Assembly (NCBI GenBank): GCA_021776735.1
Contig: JAJFFH010000037.1
Coordinates: 186,001-250,000, forward strand
Reading direction: 5' to 3'
Length of the DNA: 64,000 bases
Source of the DNA: Planctomycetota bacterium
Lineage (GTDB): Bacteria > Planctomycetota > PLA2
Part shown: positions 18,024 to 27,637 of the stretch, one piece after another
How the letters are laid out: every line of letters begins with the position of its first letter
Position numbering within the stretch: the stretch's first letter is position 1
Program-made: the position numbers and the translations under genes
Notes under the pieces: generated by a model
Seen by the model: only the letters and a program-made list of their open reading frames with translations
What the model was told of the DNA's origin: nothing
Databases searched by the model: none

Positions 18024-18611
18024 TTACCTGTCCGGACGCGCAATCCGGTACAGCACGTGGCGCGAGAGCGGATGACCGACCGGCAACTTCGGATGGTCGA
18101 AGTCCTCGGCGGGATCGTGCGTCATGCCGATCTTCTGCATTACCCGTCGGGACGCAACGTTGTCCGGCACGGTAAACGACACGACCTCGTCGAGCCCAAG
18201 CACGTCGAACGCAAACGCGAGAGCCGCCTGCGCCCCCTCGGTGGCGTAGCCCCGTCCCCAATGCTCCGCACCAAGACGCCAACCGATCTCGGTGCACGGC
18301 GTGAACGCGGCATCGAAACTCGGCACCGAAAGGCCGACGTAGCCCGCAAACAACGCCGAGTCGCGAATCTCAACCGCCCAAAGACCAAAGCCGCGGCGCT
18401 CGAAGTGCTCCTCGATGCGCGTCGCGAAGGTGTCGCTCTGCTCGCGCGACAGCGTGCCCGGCAAAAACTCGGCAACCCGCGGGTCGGCATTCATGCCCGC
18501 GAACGGCTCCCGGTCGGATGGGCGCCACCGCCGCAACCGCAAGCGCTCGGTGCCAAGCTCTTTCGTTTCTGCCGGTTTTTTCTCGTTCCGCATCGAGGCC
18601 ATCATAGACAT
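18024..18611 (-). CDS. RimJ/RimL-type GNAT acetyltransferase
   Basis: A 195-residue acetyltransferase. TERLRLRRWRPSDREPFAGM is the standard RimJ/RimL N-terminus; IGWRLGAEHWGRGYATEGAQ is the acetyl-CoA loop; FTVPDNVASRRVMQKIGM is the conserved C-terminal element. These enzymes acetylate the N-terminus or side chain of ribosomal or other proteins, or small molecules; the substrate is unknown. The first ATG (18611) is part of a dispersed 12-mer. Later Met codons (18605, 18602 or 18593) could be the real start. Confidence 0.88.
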   Translation of the reverse strand: MSMMASMRNEKKPAETKELGTERLRLRRWRPSDREPFAGMNADPRVAEFLPGTLSREQSDTFATRIEEHFERRGFGLWAVEIRDSALFAGYVGLSVPSFDAAFTPCTEIGWRLGAEHWGRGYATEGAQAALAFAFDVLGLDEVVSFTVPDNVASRRVMQKIGMTHDPAEDFDHPKLPVGHPLSRHVLYRIARPDR

Positions 18612-18620
18612 CGCCGTCCG
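18609..18620 (-). repeat. dispersed motif ACGGACGGCGAT
   Basis: Exact copy; its GATG contains the first possible start codon (18611) of the RimJ/L-type acetyltransferase. Preceded by AAGCAA. Confidence 0.9.
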
Positions 18621-18709
18621 TTTGCTTTCGTCCGTAAGCAGTTCGACAAATCCATCTTCGACGGGCCGATCCCGAAACAGGCAAAGGGGGGGCGGGGGCG
18701 GTGACAGCG

Positions 18710-19474
18710 TCAGCTACCGCTTCCGGCGAAACGCAGCAACAGCAGCGCGCCGAACAGGGTCAAGGCGACGCTGACGCCGGTGCGAAAGCGCGCCTCCGAC
18801 AGTTCGACGTGGATGCGGCGGCCGAGCCACCAGCCAAGCAGGACCGCGGGGGCGACCGCGAGGGCGGAGAGCAAGCGCGGCACAGTGAAGAGGCCGGCGA
18901 CGATGTAGGAAGGCACGCGCACGATGGTGATCGCCAGGAAGACGGCCATCAAGCTGCTGCGAAACGCCGTCTTGGACAACCCCGCGAGGCGGAAGTACAC
19001 GATCAGCGGCGGCCCGGCCGTGGCGAACATTGCGCCGAGAATTCCCGCGACCGATCCCGCTACCGGAGCGACCCAACCGGGCCATTCGATCACGCGGCGC
19101 GCGGGCAGAAGCAGGAATGCGAGTCCGACCGCGACGAGGAACACACCCAGCGCAACGAGTAGTCCCGCGGCTTCGCCGTGCCGGAGCAGCAGCGTTCCGA
19201 GCGGAACGCCGACGGCGATCCCGACGCACACCAGCGCCACGCTGCGCCAGCGCACGGTCCGGTGCGCGGTGGCGACCACGCGCAGTTCGACCGGCAGGTT
19301 GACGAGCACCAGCAACACGACGCCGTCGCGCACCGGCAGCCCCGCGAGTGAAAGCCCCGCGACCGCGATCAACCCCGCGCCGAAGCCGAAGGTCACGTAG
19401 ACCATCTGAGCGACGGCAAGCACGGCGCAGCACACCGCAAACTCCGTCACGCCGGAAAAAACAAGCGCGCCCAC
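18710..19474 (-). CDS. TauE/SafE family anion exporter
   Basis: A 254-residue integral membrane protein with about eight hydrophobic segments. The two-fold internal pattern of the family is visible: VYVTFGFGAGLIAVAGLSL in the first half and ILGAMFATAGPPLIVYF in the second. Family members move sulfite, sulfonates or other organic anions out of the cell. There are no sulfur genes nearby to refine this. It is divergent from the HEAT protein at 19534 by 60 bp. Confidence 0.88.
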   Translation of the reverse strand: MGALVFSGVTEFAVCCAVLAVAQMVYVTFGFGAGLIAVAGLSLAGLPVRDGVVLLVLVNLPVELRVVATAHRTVRWRSVALVCVGIAVGVPLGTLLLRHGEAAGLLVALGVFLVAVGLAFLLLPARRVIEWPGWVAPVAGSVAGILGAMFATAGPPLIVYFRLAGLSKTAFRSSLMAVFLAITIVRVPSYIVAGLFTVPRLLSALAVAPAVLLGWWLGRRIHVELSEARFRTGVSVALTLFGALLLLRFAGSGS

Positions 19475-19533
19475 GGCGCGGATGATAGCCGGGAGGCGCC
19501 CTCAGGCCGCGTCCGATCTACTACAATGGAGAC

Positions 19534-21048
19534 ATGGGTATTCGTACGACGATCATCCTTTTGCTTGCCGGCGTCGCGTTCGCGCAAGACTCCGACGGGC
19601 CGGTTGCGCGACTGAAGGCGGGCGACGCGGGAGCCGTCGAAGCCGTCGCGCGCGTCTTGTCGGGTTCCGACCGCACGCGGGCCGAGCAAGCGGTCGCGGG
19701 ACTCGGGAGACTGGGCCCGCGCGCCGCCGCCATGGTGCCGCACCTGCGCGAGTGCCTCCTCGACGACCGCGAGACGATACGGGTTGCGGCCATCCGCGCA
19801 CTCGGCAGTATCGGCAAGGCTGCCGCACCTGCGTTGCCGGACCTGGAGCGTCTCGAGGGCCGGCACGCCATCGCGGTGTGGCGCGCGATCGTTCGGATCG
19901 CCGCGCCACCGGTGGACTACTTTGTCGAACGCGTGAAGCCGAAGTCGATGCGGCGCTCGACCTACAAGAATCTACTCGCGCTCGGCGCCGACGGCGACGC
20001 GATCTTGACGGCGATGCTCGCGGACAATTCCTGGCACGTCCGCTATTGGACGGCGAAGTACGGTCGCCCCGAGAATCCGTCGGACGCCCTTGTCGCCCGG
20101 CTTGCGGGCCTCTTGGCCGAGGACGAAAGCGGCGCCGTCCGGCGGGCGGCGCTCGGTGCGCTCGCGCGGCGCGTGAAGAAGGATCGGCGGGTTGTCGCGC
20201 CCCTTGTCGCGGCGCTGCGCAATCCGTCGGGGCATGTTCGATTCGGCGCCGCGCTTGCGCTCGGGGCGCGACCCGAAGCGACCGCGGCGCTCAAGAGAGC
20301 GCTCCGGGACAAGGAAGCGCCGGTGTGCAACGCCGCCGCCGCGTCGCTCGGCCGCCTGGGGGCCTGGAACGACACGGTTCTCGACCTCACGATCGCCGCG
20401 CTTGGCCGATCAGGCTGCCGGTCGACATTCCGCGGCTACCGGCGAAACCTCCGGGCCGGCCCCGCAATGAACGCGGACCATGCTGCGGTCGCGGCGCTTG
20501 CCCGCGGTGACGAGCCAGCCGTGCGGGCACTCCTGCTCCGCGCCAAGACGGTCAAGCCGACGTTCCGAATCCAGATCCTGAACCTGCTCGGCAACCTGAA
20601 AGAGATCCCGCCCGGAGTCGCCGAGTACCTGACTGACGGGAACATCGAGGTGCGCCGCACCGCAGCCTTCGCGCTGGCCGGCAAGAAGGACACGCGACCT
20701 GCCGTGGCTCGGACTCTCGTCGAATGCCTGAACCGCGACTCCGAACTCAAGCGCGCCGCCGCCGCGGCTCTCGCAGACCTCGGCCCGCACGCGGTTCCGT
20801 TTCTTCTGGCGGCGTATAAAAAACAGATCCGCTCGATGAACAGGGAAGCGTTCGACCGCAAGTCGACCGCACCGAAGCAAGGCGATGTCGTTCCGGAGAT
20901 GATCGACTGCCCGGACCCGGTGTACGAAGAGCTCATCGTCGGGTTCGCTGCCGGGGCGCTGCCGCATATCGACGCTGCACTCCGCGAGCAGCCGCACCGG
21001 TGGATGCAGAATTTCCTGCATCATCTCAAGAAGCAGATCGGCCCGTAG
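19534..21048 (+). CDS. Exported HEAT-repeat protein
   Basis: A 504-residue protein with a short signal peptide (TTIILLLAGVAFA) closely resembling that of the HEAT protein at 5906. HEAT repeats run through most of the length (LGPRAAAMVPHLRECLLDD, TIRVAAIRALGSIGKAAAPA, EVRRTAAFALAGKKDTRP). A TACAAT box ends only 6 bp before the ATG, so the message may be leaderless. A scaffold or inhibitor role is typical, the partner unknown. Compared with 5906 it has a non-repeat C-terminal 80 residues. Confidence 0.85.
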   Translation: MGIRTTIILLLAGVAFAQDSDGPVARLKAGDAGAVEAVARVLSGSDRTRAEQAVAGLGRLGPRAAAMVPHLRECLLDDRETIRVAAIRALGSIGKAAAPALPDLERLEGRHAIAVWRAIVRIAAPPVDYFVERVKPKSMRRSTYKNLLALGADGDAILTAMLADNSWHVRYWTAKYGRPENPSDALVARLAGLLAEDESGAVRRAALGALARRVKKDRRVVAPLVAALRNPSGHVRFGAALALGARPEATAALKRALRDKEAPVCNAAAASLGRLGAWNDTVLDLTIAALGRSGCRSTFRGYRRNLRAGPAMNADHAAVAALARGDEPAVRALLLRAKTVKPTFRIQILNLLGNLKEIPPGVAEYLTDGNIEVRRTAAFALAGKKDTRPAVARTLVECLNRDSELKRAAAAALADLGPHAVPFLLAAYKKQIRSMNREAFDRKSTAPKQGDVVPEMIDCPDPVYEELIVGFAAGALPHIDAALREQPHRWMQNFLHHLKKQIGP

Positions 21049-21119
21049 GTCGCTGCCCCCGCCCCCCTTTTGCTTTCGTTCGAGGTTCGTCCACATGGGT
21101 CGATAGACTCGAGGCTGTA

Positions 21120-23486
21120 ATGCAAATCTTGAAAACGCGCTGGCTCGTTGTTCTTTGGCTGGCGCTCGGCGCGAGCCCGGCGCAGTGCGAGCCCGAAGAG
21201 CCTTCCGACGGACCGGCTATCGAGAATCCGTACTACGAAAAGGCGAAGTGGCGCGTCTGGCGCGACGACAGCACGCCCGTGGACAACGTCGCGACGATGA
21301 TCCGGGAAGGCAAGCAGAAGAAGGCGTCCACGACCACGCTGGCGCCGACCCCGGTGAAGAAACGCATCTATCCGGAAGGCCCACTTCGGGACGGCGAGCC
21401 CATCAAGTGGAAGACCGTCGCCAAACCTTCGGAGCGCTACGCGGGCATGTGGGACGATGTCTACGCGAGCTGGTCCGGGCTGCACGGCTACATGCGTTCG
21501 ACGTGGCAGGTCACCGACGGCAGCACGGTCCACCTGCGCCCGAAGGGGCTCGACCACGTCATGCATTTTGTCGAGATCCGCAAGACGCAGGATCTGCTCC
21601 GGTGCGGCATCAATTTCGTGCATCAGTCCACCACCGGCATGGCGCACACCATCACCAACGGCTACGACCCGCGCATGACCACGAGCTACGAGCAAATCTA
21701 TTTCTCGGATTGCCTCGTGACGGCGCCGGCGCACGCGTCCTACACCGAGCAATGGGCCGACCGAACCAAGGACCTGATCGTCGCGCACGTGCCGACCCTG
21801 TTCAACTCGGTCGGCTCGTCGAACAGCGAGACGATGGCGATCACCAAGATGATGATCGTGGGCGGCTACCTCCCGCCCGAGTCCAAGCGCACGCTCAAGC
21901 GCAACGGACTCTACCCCTCCGCGTTGCTCTACCTGTGGAAGGCAGCACTGCCGTACGACGTGCCATTCGATCACGAACTGCGCCACCGCGTCGCCTACCG
22001 CGCCCTCGGCCACGAGGACCAGTTCCGCGGCAAGTACGGGCACTCGGGTCCCGAGCGCGGCAATCTGAGCCTGGAATTCCACCGCTACGACGAGATCGCG
22101 CACATGCGCAACATGTGCCGCATGGCGGAATCGATGTCGGTGCTTCCGCCTGAGGCGATCCTCGACGGCTTGACTGCGGAGGGCGGCAAGACGGTGTACG
22201 CCCTCAAGAAAGCCGCACTGATCCTGCAGGAAGCGGGACAGGACGTGACGATCAACGTCGCGACAAACAAGTCCTACGACATCGCGGACCGCCCGCTCAC
22301 CGCGCGCTGGAAGCTGCTCTACGGCAACCACGAGACGACGTGCGTTCCCGGCGAAACCAACGGAACATGGGTGATCCACGTGCCTTGGGACGACTCGCTG
22401 CCGGAGGGACGGACGGCGATATCCCTGACCGTCAACAACGGGGTGCACGACGGCAACCCGGCGATCATCACCGTCTTCCGCAAGCGCGCCGATCTGCCCA
22501 CGCCCGGCGGCTACAACTACGACCCGCCGCGCGCCAACCGCCGGCCGGTGCTGCTCGGACTACAGGACCAGGTGGTCCGCGCCGGTCAAAAAGTAAGCCT
22601 CACCCTGGTCGCCGTCGATCCCGAAGGACAACCGGTGCGGTTTTTCAAGCGCGCCGGGGAGCCCGGCGAGCTCCGGGGCAACGTGTACACCCTGAAGGTG
22701 CCGCGCGGCAAGTCGGGCGCAAGCCCGTCGGTCACGATCATCGCGTCCGACGGCAACGCCGGCAACAGCTACGCCGCCAAGCGCGTCGAGTTCACGATCG
22801 CACCAAGGGTCCACGCCCACATCGAGTGCAAGCAGCTGGTGGGCCAAGCCCCGTTCACCGTCGAGGTCTCGTCGAAGGGCTCCGTGCCGTCCCGCAAGAC
22901 GCAACGCGGCTGGGAGTTCTACAATCCCGCGCCCAAACGCAAGCTGACGGCGTTCAAGGACATGCTGCACGGCGTCACCGCCAAGCACACGTTCAAGAAA
23001 CCGGGCCTGTACGAAGTGGCGCTCATCGTCAAGAGCGACAAGAACACGGACCGCGAAGTCATACAGATCTGGGTCACCAAGAGCCGCTCCGGCAAGCCGA
23101 CCGGCGACGTCGTGCTCGAAGGCAACGTTGTGCTCGAAGGCAACGGGGCCCGCATCAAGGACGGCGACAAGAGTCCGTGCGTGTTCGATCACACCGACTT
23201 CGGCACGATCCGCGAAGGCCAACGCGTCACGCGAACCTTCAAGCTGTTTCACCGCGGTACCGACGACCTGAAAAGCCCCGGCAAGGTCGTGAGCATCGCC
23301 GGAGACGACGCCAAAGAGTTCCGCGTCAAGAGCCCCGCCGCAAGACGCATATCGGCCTACGGCTCAACCCCGTTCGAAATCGAATTCCGCCCGAAGGGCA
23401 CCGGCCCGCGCACAGCCGAAGTCACGGTCCGCGCCGGCGAAAAAACAATCCGTTTCACGATCACCGGAACCAGTCGGCCCAAGTAG
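21120..23486 (+). CDS. Large exported protein with Ig-like and ASH-type domains
   Basis: A 788-residue secreted protein. A signal peptide (RWLVVLWLALGASPAQC) starts at 21120. Residues about 60-430 form an unrecognised domain with many His/Tyr residues (SGLHGYMRSTWQVTDG, TTGMAHTITNGYDPRM, RHRVAYRALGHEDQF). Two Ig/PKD-like modules follow (RRPVLLGLQDQVVRAGQKV; HIECKQLVGQAPFTVEVSSKG). The C-terminus is a choice-of-anchor/ASH-like beta domain (FDHTDFGTIREGQRVTRTF, then PFEIEFRPKGTGPRTAEVTV). It is probably a surface or periplasmic enzyme or adhesin; no catalytic motif is certain. A 12-mer is read here as GRTAIS. Confidence 0.8.
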   Translation: MQILKTRWLVVLWLALGASPAQCEPEEPSDGPAIENPYYEKAKWRVWRDDSTPVDNVATMIREGKQKKASTTTLAPTPVKKRIYPEGPLRDGEPIKWKTVAKPSERYAGMWDDVYASWSGLHGYMRSTWQVTDGSTVHLRPKGLDHVMHFVEIRKTQDLLRCGINFVHQSTTGMAHTITNGYDPRMTTSYEQIYFSDCLVTAPAHASYTEQWADRTKDLIVAHVPTLFNSVGSSNSETMAITKMMIVGGYLPPESKRTLKRNGLYPSALLYLWKAALPYDVPFDHELRHRVAYRALGHEDQFRGKYGHSGPERGNLSLEFHRYDEIAHMRNMCRMAESMSVLPPEAILDGLTAEGGKTVYALKKAALILQEAGQDVTINVATNKSYDIADRPLTARWKLLYGNHETTCVPGETNGTWVIHVPWDDSLPEGRTAISLTVNNGVHDGNPAIITVFRKRADLPTPGGYNYDPPRANRRPVLLGLQDQVVRAGQKVSLTLVAVDPEGQPVRFFKRAGEPGELRGNVYTLKVPRGKSGASPSVTIIASDGNAGNSYAAKRVEFTIAPRVHAHIECKQLVGQAPFTVEVSSKGSVPSRKTQRGWEFYNPAPKRKLTAFKDMLHGVTAKHTFKKPGLYEVALIVKSDKNTDREVIQIWVTKSRSGKPTGDVVLEGNVVLEGNGARIKDGDKSPCVFDHTDFGTIREGQRVTRTFKLFHRGTDDLKSPGKVVSIAGDDAKEFRVKSPAARRISAYGSTPFEIEFRPKGTGPRTAEVTVRAGEKTIRFTITGTSRPK
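22409..22420 (+). repeat. dispersed motif ACGGACGGCGAT
   Basis: Exact copy in the large exported protein gene, in a different frame (GRTAIS). Confidence 0.9.
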
Positions 23487-23512
23487 CGAGAAACACTCCG
23501 GGCCAACAGCAA

Positions 23513-23524
23513 ACGGACGGCGAT
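23513..23524 (+). repeat. dispersed motif ACGGACGGCGAT
   Basis: Exact copy in the spacer after the stop at 23486; preceded by CAGCAA. Confidence 0.9.
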
Positions 23525-23772
23525 GCCCCGGGGATCCCGGGGACCGGGGCACAAAAATGGAGCGGTTTGCACAATCGAGGCAGCGCTCCTGAAAACAGGA
23601 AATGTCCTGACGCCCCGAGCCTAGACGCCTCGATTCCCGGTTCTTGGACGCGTGCTTCGCCGCTCCATCCGCATCGTCCATTGATTCGCAAAAGTTGTCA
23701 ACCCCCTTCCCCCCGCACCCCCCTTCCCCCACACTCGGATGCGTCGCCAACGCTCCCTTACAATCGTCGATC

Positions 23773-25077
23773 ATGAAGGGCGCGATGATCGTGCTGATGC
23801 TTGCGGGGCTGGCATCGGCGGGACCGAAGAAGGACTGCAAGAAGGACGTGCAGGTCGCGACCAAGGAAGTCAAGCGGCAGTGCAAGCTGCTCTTGCGGCT
23901 CAAGAAGATCAAGTGGGCCAAGGTCGGCGCCGCGGCCAACAAGCAGACCGCGAAGGTCAAGACCGTGCAGGAGCACTACGAAGTCTTGTCGCGCATGATC
24001 GCCGGGCTGTGCGACGGACATGCGTACGTAAAGCCGGCGCCGGGCGTCGCCGTGAAGTGGCCCGGGCCCGACTTGAAGTCGGGTCCGGGTTTGTACTTTT
24101 GTCGCAGCGGAAAAAAGATCCTGGTCAAGAACGCGTGGGGGCCGGCGCAAGAGCGCGGCGTGAAGGCGGGCGACGAGATCGTGCGCATCGAGGGCCAGGC
24201 GGCCGCCAAGTGGCTCGACGAACGCGTCGCTTCCATTCGGGAGTTCTCGAGTTTCTCCACCGATCATCAGGCTCTTTTTTTCGCGTGTCACTGGGGGTTG
24301 TGCGGCGCCGCGGGTAGCGATTTCGAACTTGCCGTTCGCACCGGGCGCAAGCAGCCGCGCGCCGTCAAGGTGCAGCGCGGCAAGGCCTCCGGCGTGCCGT
24401 CCGGGCCGGTGTTTCCACCCAAGGGCGTGCAGCGCGTCGGACGCCAGCTCTACGGCAAGACCCAAGAGGGCTGGGGCTACATCCACCTGCGCGACACCAA
24501 AAAGGAACTCCCGGCACAGCTCGACACGATGCTGGCGGCGCTCGGCAACGTGCCCGGCCTGATCCTCGATTTTCGGGCCAACGGCGGCGGCTCGTTCGAC
24601 CACGACGGCGTCCTCGCCCGCTTCGTGCCCGCCGGCAAGAAGCTCAAGCGCGCCAAGGCGTATGCGATCCCGAGCCAGGGCAAGCATCCATATGGCGGTC
24701 CGATCGTGGTGATCGTCGATGCCGGTACGCGCAGTGCGGGCGAGACCGGCAGCGGCATGTTCAAGGAAGACGGACGCGCTTACATGATCGGCGAGTCGCC
24801 GACCGCCGGCATGAGTTCAAGCAAGGTGACGATCGAGCTGCCGAGCAAGAAGTTCAGCCTGTATGTGTCGGTGCGCTCGAACAAGTCGCGTTTCCAGGGC
24901 GGCCGCGGCATCGAGGGCATCGGCATCGAGCCGCACGAGGTCATCGAATACAAGGCCGAAGATCTGGCTGCCGGCAAGGACACGCTGATCGCCCGCGCGG
25001 AAGAAATCCTCGCGAAGTTTCCCAAGGGCAAGGTCCCCTACCGTCCGGAGCGCCACGGTTGGAAAGCGCCCCGATAG
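23773..25077 (+). CDS. S41-family (C-terminal processing-like) protease
   Basis: A 434-residue exported protein with signal peptide MIVLMLAGLASAG. A Lys-rich helical N-domain is followed by a PDZ domain (KNAWGPAQERGVKAGDEIVRI, residues about 120-145). The S41 core includes IHLRDTKKELPAQLDTM, GLILDFRANGGGS and VDAGTRSAGETGSG, whose Ser is the predicted nucleophile, then MIGESPTAG. The start at 23773 follows a TACAAT box by 8 bp, so the message may be leaderless. These proteases cut exported proteins. The Ser is in the expected context; a catalytic Lys is not identified with certainty. Confidence 0.85.
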   Translation: MKGAMIVLMLAGLASAGPKKDCKKDVQVATKEVKRQCKLLLRLKKIKWAKVGAAANKQTAKVKTVQEHYEVLSRMIAGLCDGHAYVKPAPGVAVKWPGPDLKSGPGLYFCRSGKKILVKNAWGPAQERGVKAGDEIVRIEGQAAAKWLDERVASIREFSSFSTDHQALFFACHWGLCGAAGSDFELAVRTGRKQPRAVKVQRGKASGVPSGPVFPPKGVQRVGRQLYGKTQEGWGYIHLRDTKKELPAQLDTMLAALGNVPGLILDFRANGGGSFDHDGVLARFVPAGKKLKRAKAYAIPSQGKHPYGGPIVVIVDAGTRSAGETGSGMFKEDGRAYMIGESPTAGMSSSKVTIELPSKKFSLYVSVRSNKSRFQGGRGIEGIGIEPHEVIEYKAEDLAAGKDTLIARAEEILAKFPKGKVPYRPERHGWKAPR

Positions 25078-25283
25078 CACGCGAACTTTCTGGGCTTTCG
25101 GCGAACGCCGACAATACGGACCGGTTGAAGAGGATCGCCGGGCGCCCGCCACGGCGTAGCGGCCAAAATTGGTGTAGCCCGTCCTCGAGATTCGGGCTCT
25201 ACCAGATGCACCCGTACTGCATCTCCTGCGGTGTAGGCGCCCGGCTCTTTCGCTCTTCACGCCCTGGTCCAGGGGGGATCGCC

Positions 25284-26099
25284 ATGATCAACTTCCGCAT
25301 CCGTCAATCGCACGTCGGCCTGCTCTACGAAGACGGCCGTTTCGTACGCATCCTGCCCGCGGGCACCCATCGGCTCGGCCGCCGCATCTTCGATCGCATC
25401 GAACGCACGGTCGTACCGATCGATCTGCGGGAACGGTCGCTGATCATCAAGGGCCAGGAAATCCTGACGGCCGACAAGGTTGCCATCCGGGTAAGCCTGC
25501 TCGTGTACTTCCGCGTGACCGATCCGGCGGCAGCCGCGCACAACGTCGCGTCGTACGAGCAGCGCATCTACGAAGATGTGCAACTGGCCGCGCGCCGGTT
25601 CCTCGCGAACCGGGATCTCGACGCGATCCTCAGCGACCGCAACGAAGTCTCGGAAGCGGTCCGCGACACGGTCCAGAGCGCGGCGGCGAGCTACGGCGTG
25701 GAGATCGTGCGCGCCGACATCAAAGATCTCATGTTCCCCGGCAACCTGCGCGAGATCATGAACAAGGTGCTCGAAACCGAACGGCGCGCCGAAGCGGACC
25801 TGATCAGCGCACGCAAGGAGGCAGAAGCCACGAGCATTCGGGTCGCCGCGGAAAACGAAGCCGAACTGCGCCAACTCCAGGCCGAGAAGGAACGGGTCCA
25901 GCTCCAGTCGGAAATGGAACAGGAACGCCACGAAATCGCGCTCGCCACGATGATCGCGGAAGCCGAAGCGATGGAAAAGCACCCGGCCCTGATGAAGCTG
26001 AAGAAGCTCGAGACCATGCGTCACATCGCCGACGAAAGCGGCCGGTTCGTGATCGGCCTGAAGGCCCATGACCTGACCGACGCGTTCACTGATGACTGA
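25284..26099 (+). CDS. SPFH/Band 7 (slipin/prohibitin-like) protein
   Basis: A 271-residue protein beginning NFRIRQSHVGLLYEDGRFVR with a Band 7 domain over about residues 5-170 (VVPIDLRERSLIIKGQEILT, AIRVSLLVYFRVTDP, VEIVRADIKDLMFPGNLRE). A charged coiled-coil tail follows (ERRAEADLISARKEAEATS). The classic N-terminal membrane hairpin is missing, so it may associate peripherally. GGGGGGAT precedes the start. SPFH proteins organise membrane microdomains and regulate membrane proteases. The upstream 200 bp contain an imperfect GTAGCCCG/CGGGCTCTAC inverted repeat near 25171 and no other gene. Confidence 0.88.
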   Translation: MINFRIRQSHVGLLYEDGRFVRILPAGTHRLGRRIFDRIERTVVPIDLRERSLIIKGQEILTADKVAIRVSLLVYFRVTDPAAAAHNVASYEQRIYEDVQLAARRFLANRDLDAILSDRNEVSEAVRDTVQSAAASYGVEIVRADIKDLMFPGNLREIMNKVLETERRAEADLISARKEAEATSIRVAAENEAELRQLQAEKERVQLQSEMEQERHEIALATMIAEAEAMEKHPALMKLKKLETMRHIADESGRFVIGLKAHDLTDAFTDD

Positions 26100-26142
26100 C
26101 CAACGCCGGCGTCCGCAAGGGCGCCGGCCAACCTGCATCGAC

Positions 26143-27057
26143 TCACTTGGCCATCGCCGACACATGCAAGTCGCGCGCGGTCGCACGAAGCCGTTCGCGC
26201 TGTTCGAGCCGCTCCAAGGCGTCGGCCGGCAAGGATTCCGCGCCGTTGCGTGCTCCCCAAATCGCACCGGCCATGGCCCCGATAGTATCGACGTCCCCGC
26301 CGCAACGGCCCACAAAGACCTGCATGTCGGAGAACCCCTGAGAAAGCCAACGGACGGCGATGTACGTCGCGGTCACGCACGACTCGACGGCGGCGATGCC
26401 GTTTCCGAGCCGTGCGACGACCTCGCGCGGCTCCGGATACTCGTCGCGTTCCAGCCAGGCCCGTGCAGTGTCGAGCCGCTCGCGGAATCCCGGCGCGACA
26501 CAATGTGCCGCGGCTGCATCAAGGATCTCTGCCGGCCCCCGGACCCCCTCCCCTGCCATCGCGGTGGCTGCCGCCACCAAGACCGCGCCTTCTTGCCCGA
26601 GCGGATGCGCATGGGTCACTTCCGCCGACGCTCGCACCGCCGCAGCCAGTTCGTTCGGGCGCGCGCGGTGAAAAAGCCCGACGATCGGTGCGCGCATCGC
26701 ACCCCCGTTGCCCCAGGACCCGTCGGGAAACACGGAACGGCTCGCCTCGCGCCAATTCGCCCCGCGCGCGATCCGCTTGAGGAGTTTCGCCGCGCCGGGT
26801 CCGTAGCCGCGACTCCAGTGGTAGCTCTCCGCGAACCGTCGGGCAAGATCGTCGCCATCAACCCGTCCGACCGCAATCAACGACTCGGCCACGTCGAGCG
26901 ACATCTGAGTATCGTCGGTCCAGCGCATTTCGCCCCGGCGCGTTCGCCCGAGCACAAGCCATGCAAGCCGCTCGATCGGCCCACCTTCTTGCGGCGCGCC
27001 CAGCGCATCTCCAAGCGCGAGCCCGAGCAGACAGCCTTCGAACCGATCCCTTGTCAT
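26143..27057 (-). CDS. ADP-ribosylglycohydrolase family protein
   Basis: A 304-residue ARH/DraG-type hydrolase. The N-terminus DRFEGCLLGLALGDALG, the metal-binding MRWTDDTQMSLDVAES and the C-terminal RCGGDVDTIGAMAGAIWGA are the family's metal-binding motifs. These enzymes remove ADP-ribose from proteins or nucleic acids, or act on related glycosides. The start at 27057 is the Met of MTRDRFEG; the frame is open upstream without similarity. A dispersed 12-mer lies inside (26350-26361), read as YIAVRWL. It is divergent from the GNAT gene. Confidence 0.9.
   Translation of the reverse strand: MTRDRFEGCLLGLALGDALGAPQEGGPIERLAWLVLGRTRRGEMRWTDDTQMSLDVAESLIAVGRVDGDDLARRFAESYHWSRGYGPGAAKLLKRIARGANWREASRSVFPDGSWGNGGAMRAPIVGLFHRARPNELAAAVRASAEVTHAHPLGQEGAVLVAAATAMAGEGVRGPAEILDAAAAHCVAPGFRERLDTARAWLERDEYPEPREVVARLGNGIAAVESCVTATYIAVRWLSQGFSDMQVFVGRCGGDVDTIGAMAGAIWGARNGAESLPADALERLEQRERLRATARDLHVSAMAK
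26350..26361 (+). repeat. dispersed motif ACGGACGGCGAT
   Basis: Exact copy in the ADP-ribosylglycohydrolase gene, antisense, giving IAVR; preceded by AAGCCA. Confidence 0.9.
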
Positions 27058-27178
27058 CGCACCGTGATTGTAGCGATCCGCGGGGCACTCACATGGGTCG
27101 ATAGCGTTCCGGGCGGGGACGTTATTGCTGGTACGATCGAATCGATGTCGATCACAATCCACATCGGATGTCCCTGTC

Positions 27179-27637
27179 TTGATTGACCTGCAGGCGATCA
27201 CGCCGGACAACCACGCGGCGGCGAGAGAGCTGTCCGTCCACCCCCACCAGACCCGCTGGGTCGCGACTATTGACAAGTCCCTGGCGGACGCGTACGTCTA
27301 CAAGGACGCGCTCTTCAGGATCGCGTTCAAGGACAACGTGCCGATCGGATACGTGTTGATCTACCCGTTCGACAAGGAAGAACGCCGGGTGGTCAACATC
27401 GTTCGGCTCATGATCGACGCCGGCTTGCAGGGGAAGGGTCTCGGACGGGCTCTGCTCAACCAGACCATGAGCTGGATCAGCACTCTCGCCCCGCCGGTCG
27501 ATACCGTGCGAATCTCGACACTGCCGGACAACGAAGCCGCGTTGTCGTTGTACCGCAGCGCCGGGTTTCAAGAGCAGGGCACCGAAGACGGTGAGATCGC
27601 GTTGTACCGAAACGCGGACGGCGAGAAGCCGCGCTAG
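27179..27637 (+). CDS. GNAT acetyltransferase, PaiA/BltD (diamine)-like
   Basis: A 152-residue GNAT enzyme. [20 protein letters not shown] followed by [17 protein letters not shown] resembles spermidine/diamine acetyltransferases. The acetyl-CoA loop is [16 protein letters not shown] and the C-terminal element is [16 protein letters not shown]. The start is uncertain: TTG 27179 begins the conserved part, but TTG 27125 is also in frame. A TACGAT box lies at 27132-27137. The 3' end overlaps the convergent CFI-box gene by 4 bp. Confidence 0.82.
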   Translation: MIDLQAITPDNHAAARELSVHPHQTRWVATIDKSLADAYVYKDALFRIAFKDNVPIGYVLIYPFDKEERRVVNIVRLMIDAGLQGKGLGRALLNQTMSWISTLAPPVDTVRISTLPDNEAALSLYRSAGFQEQGTEDGEIALYRNADGEKPR

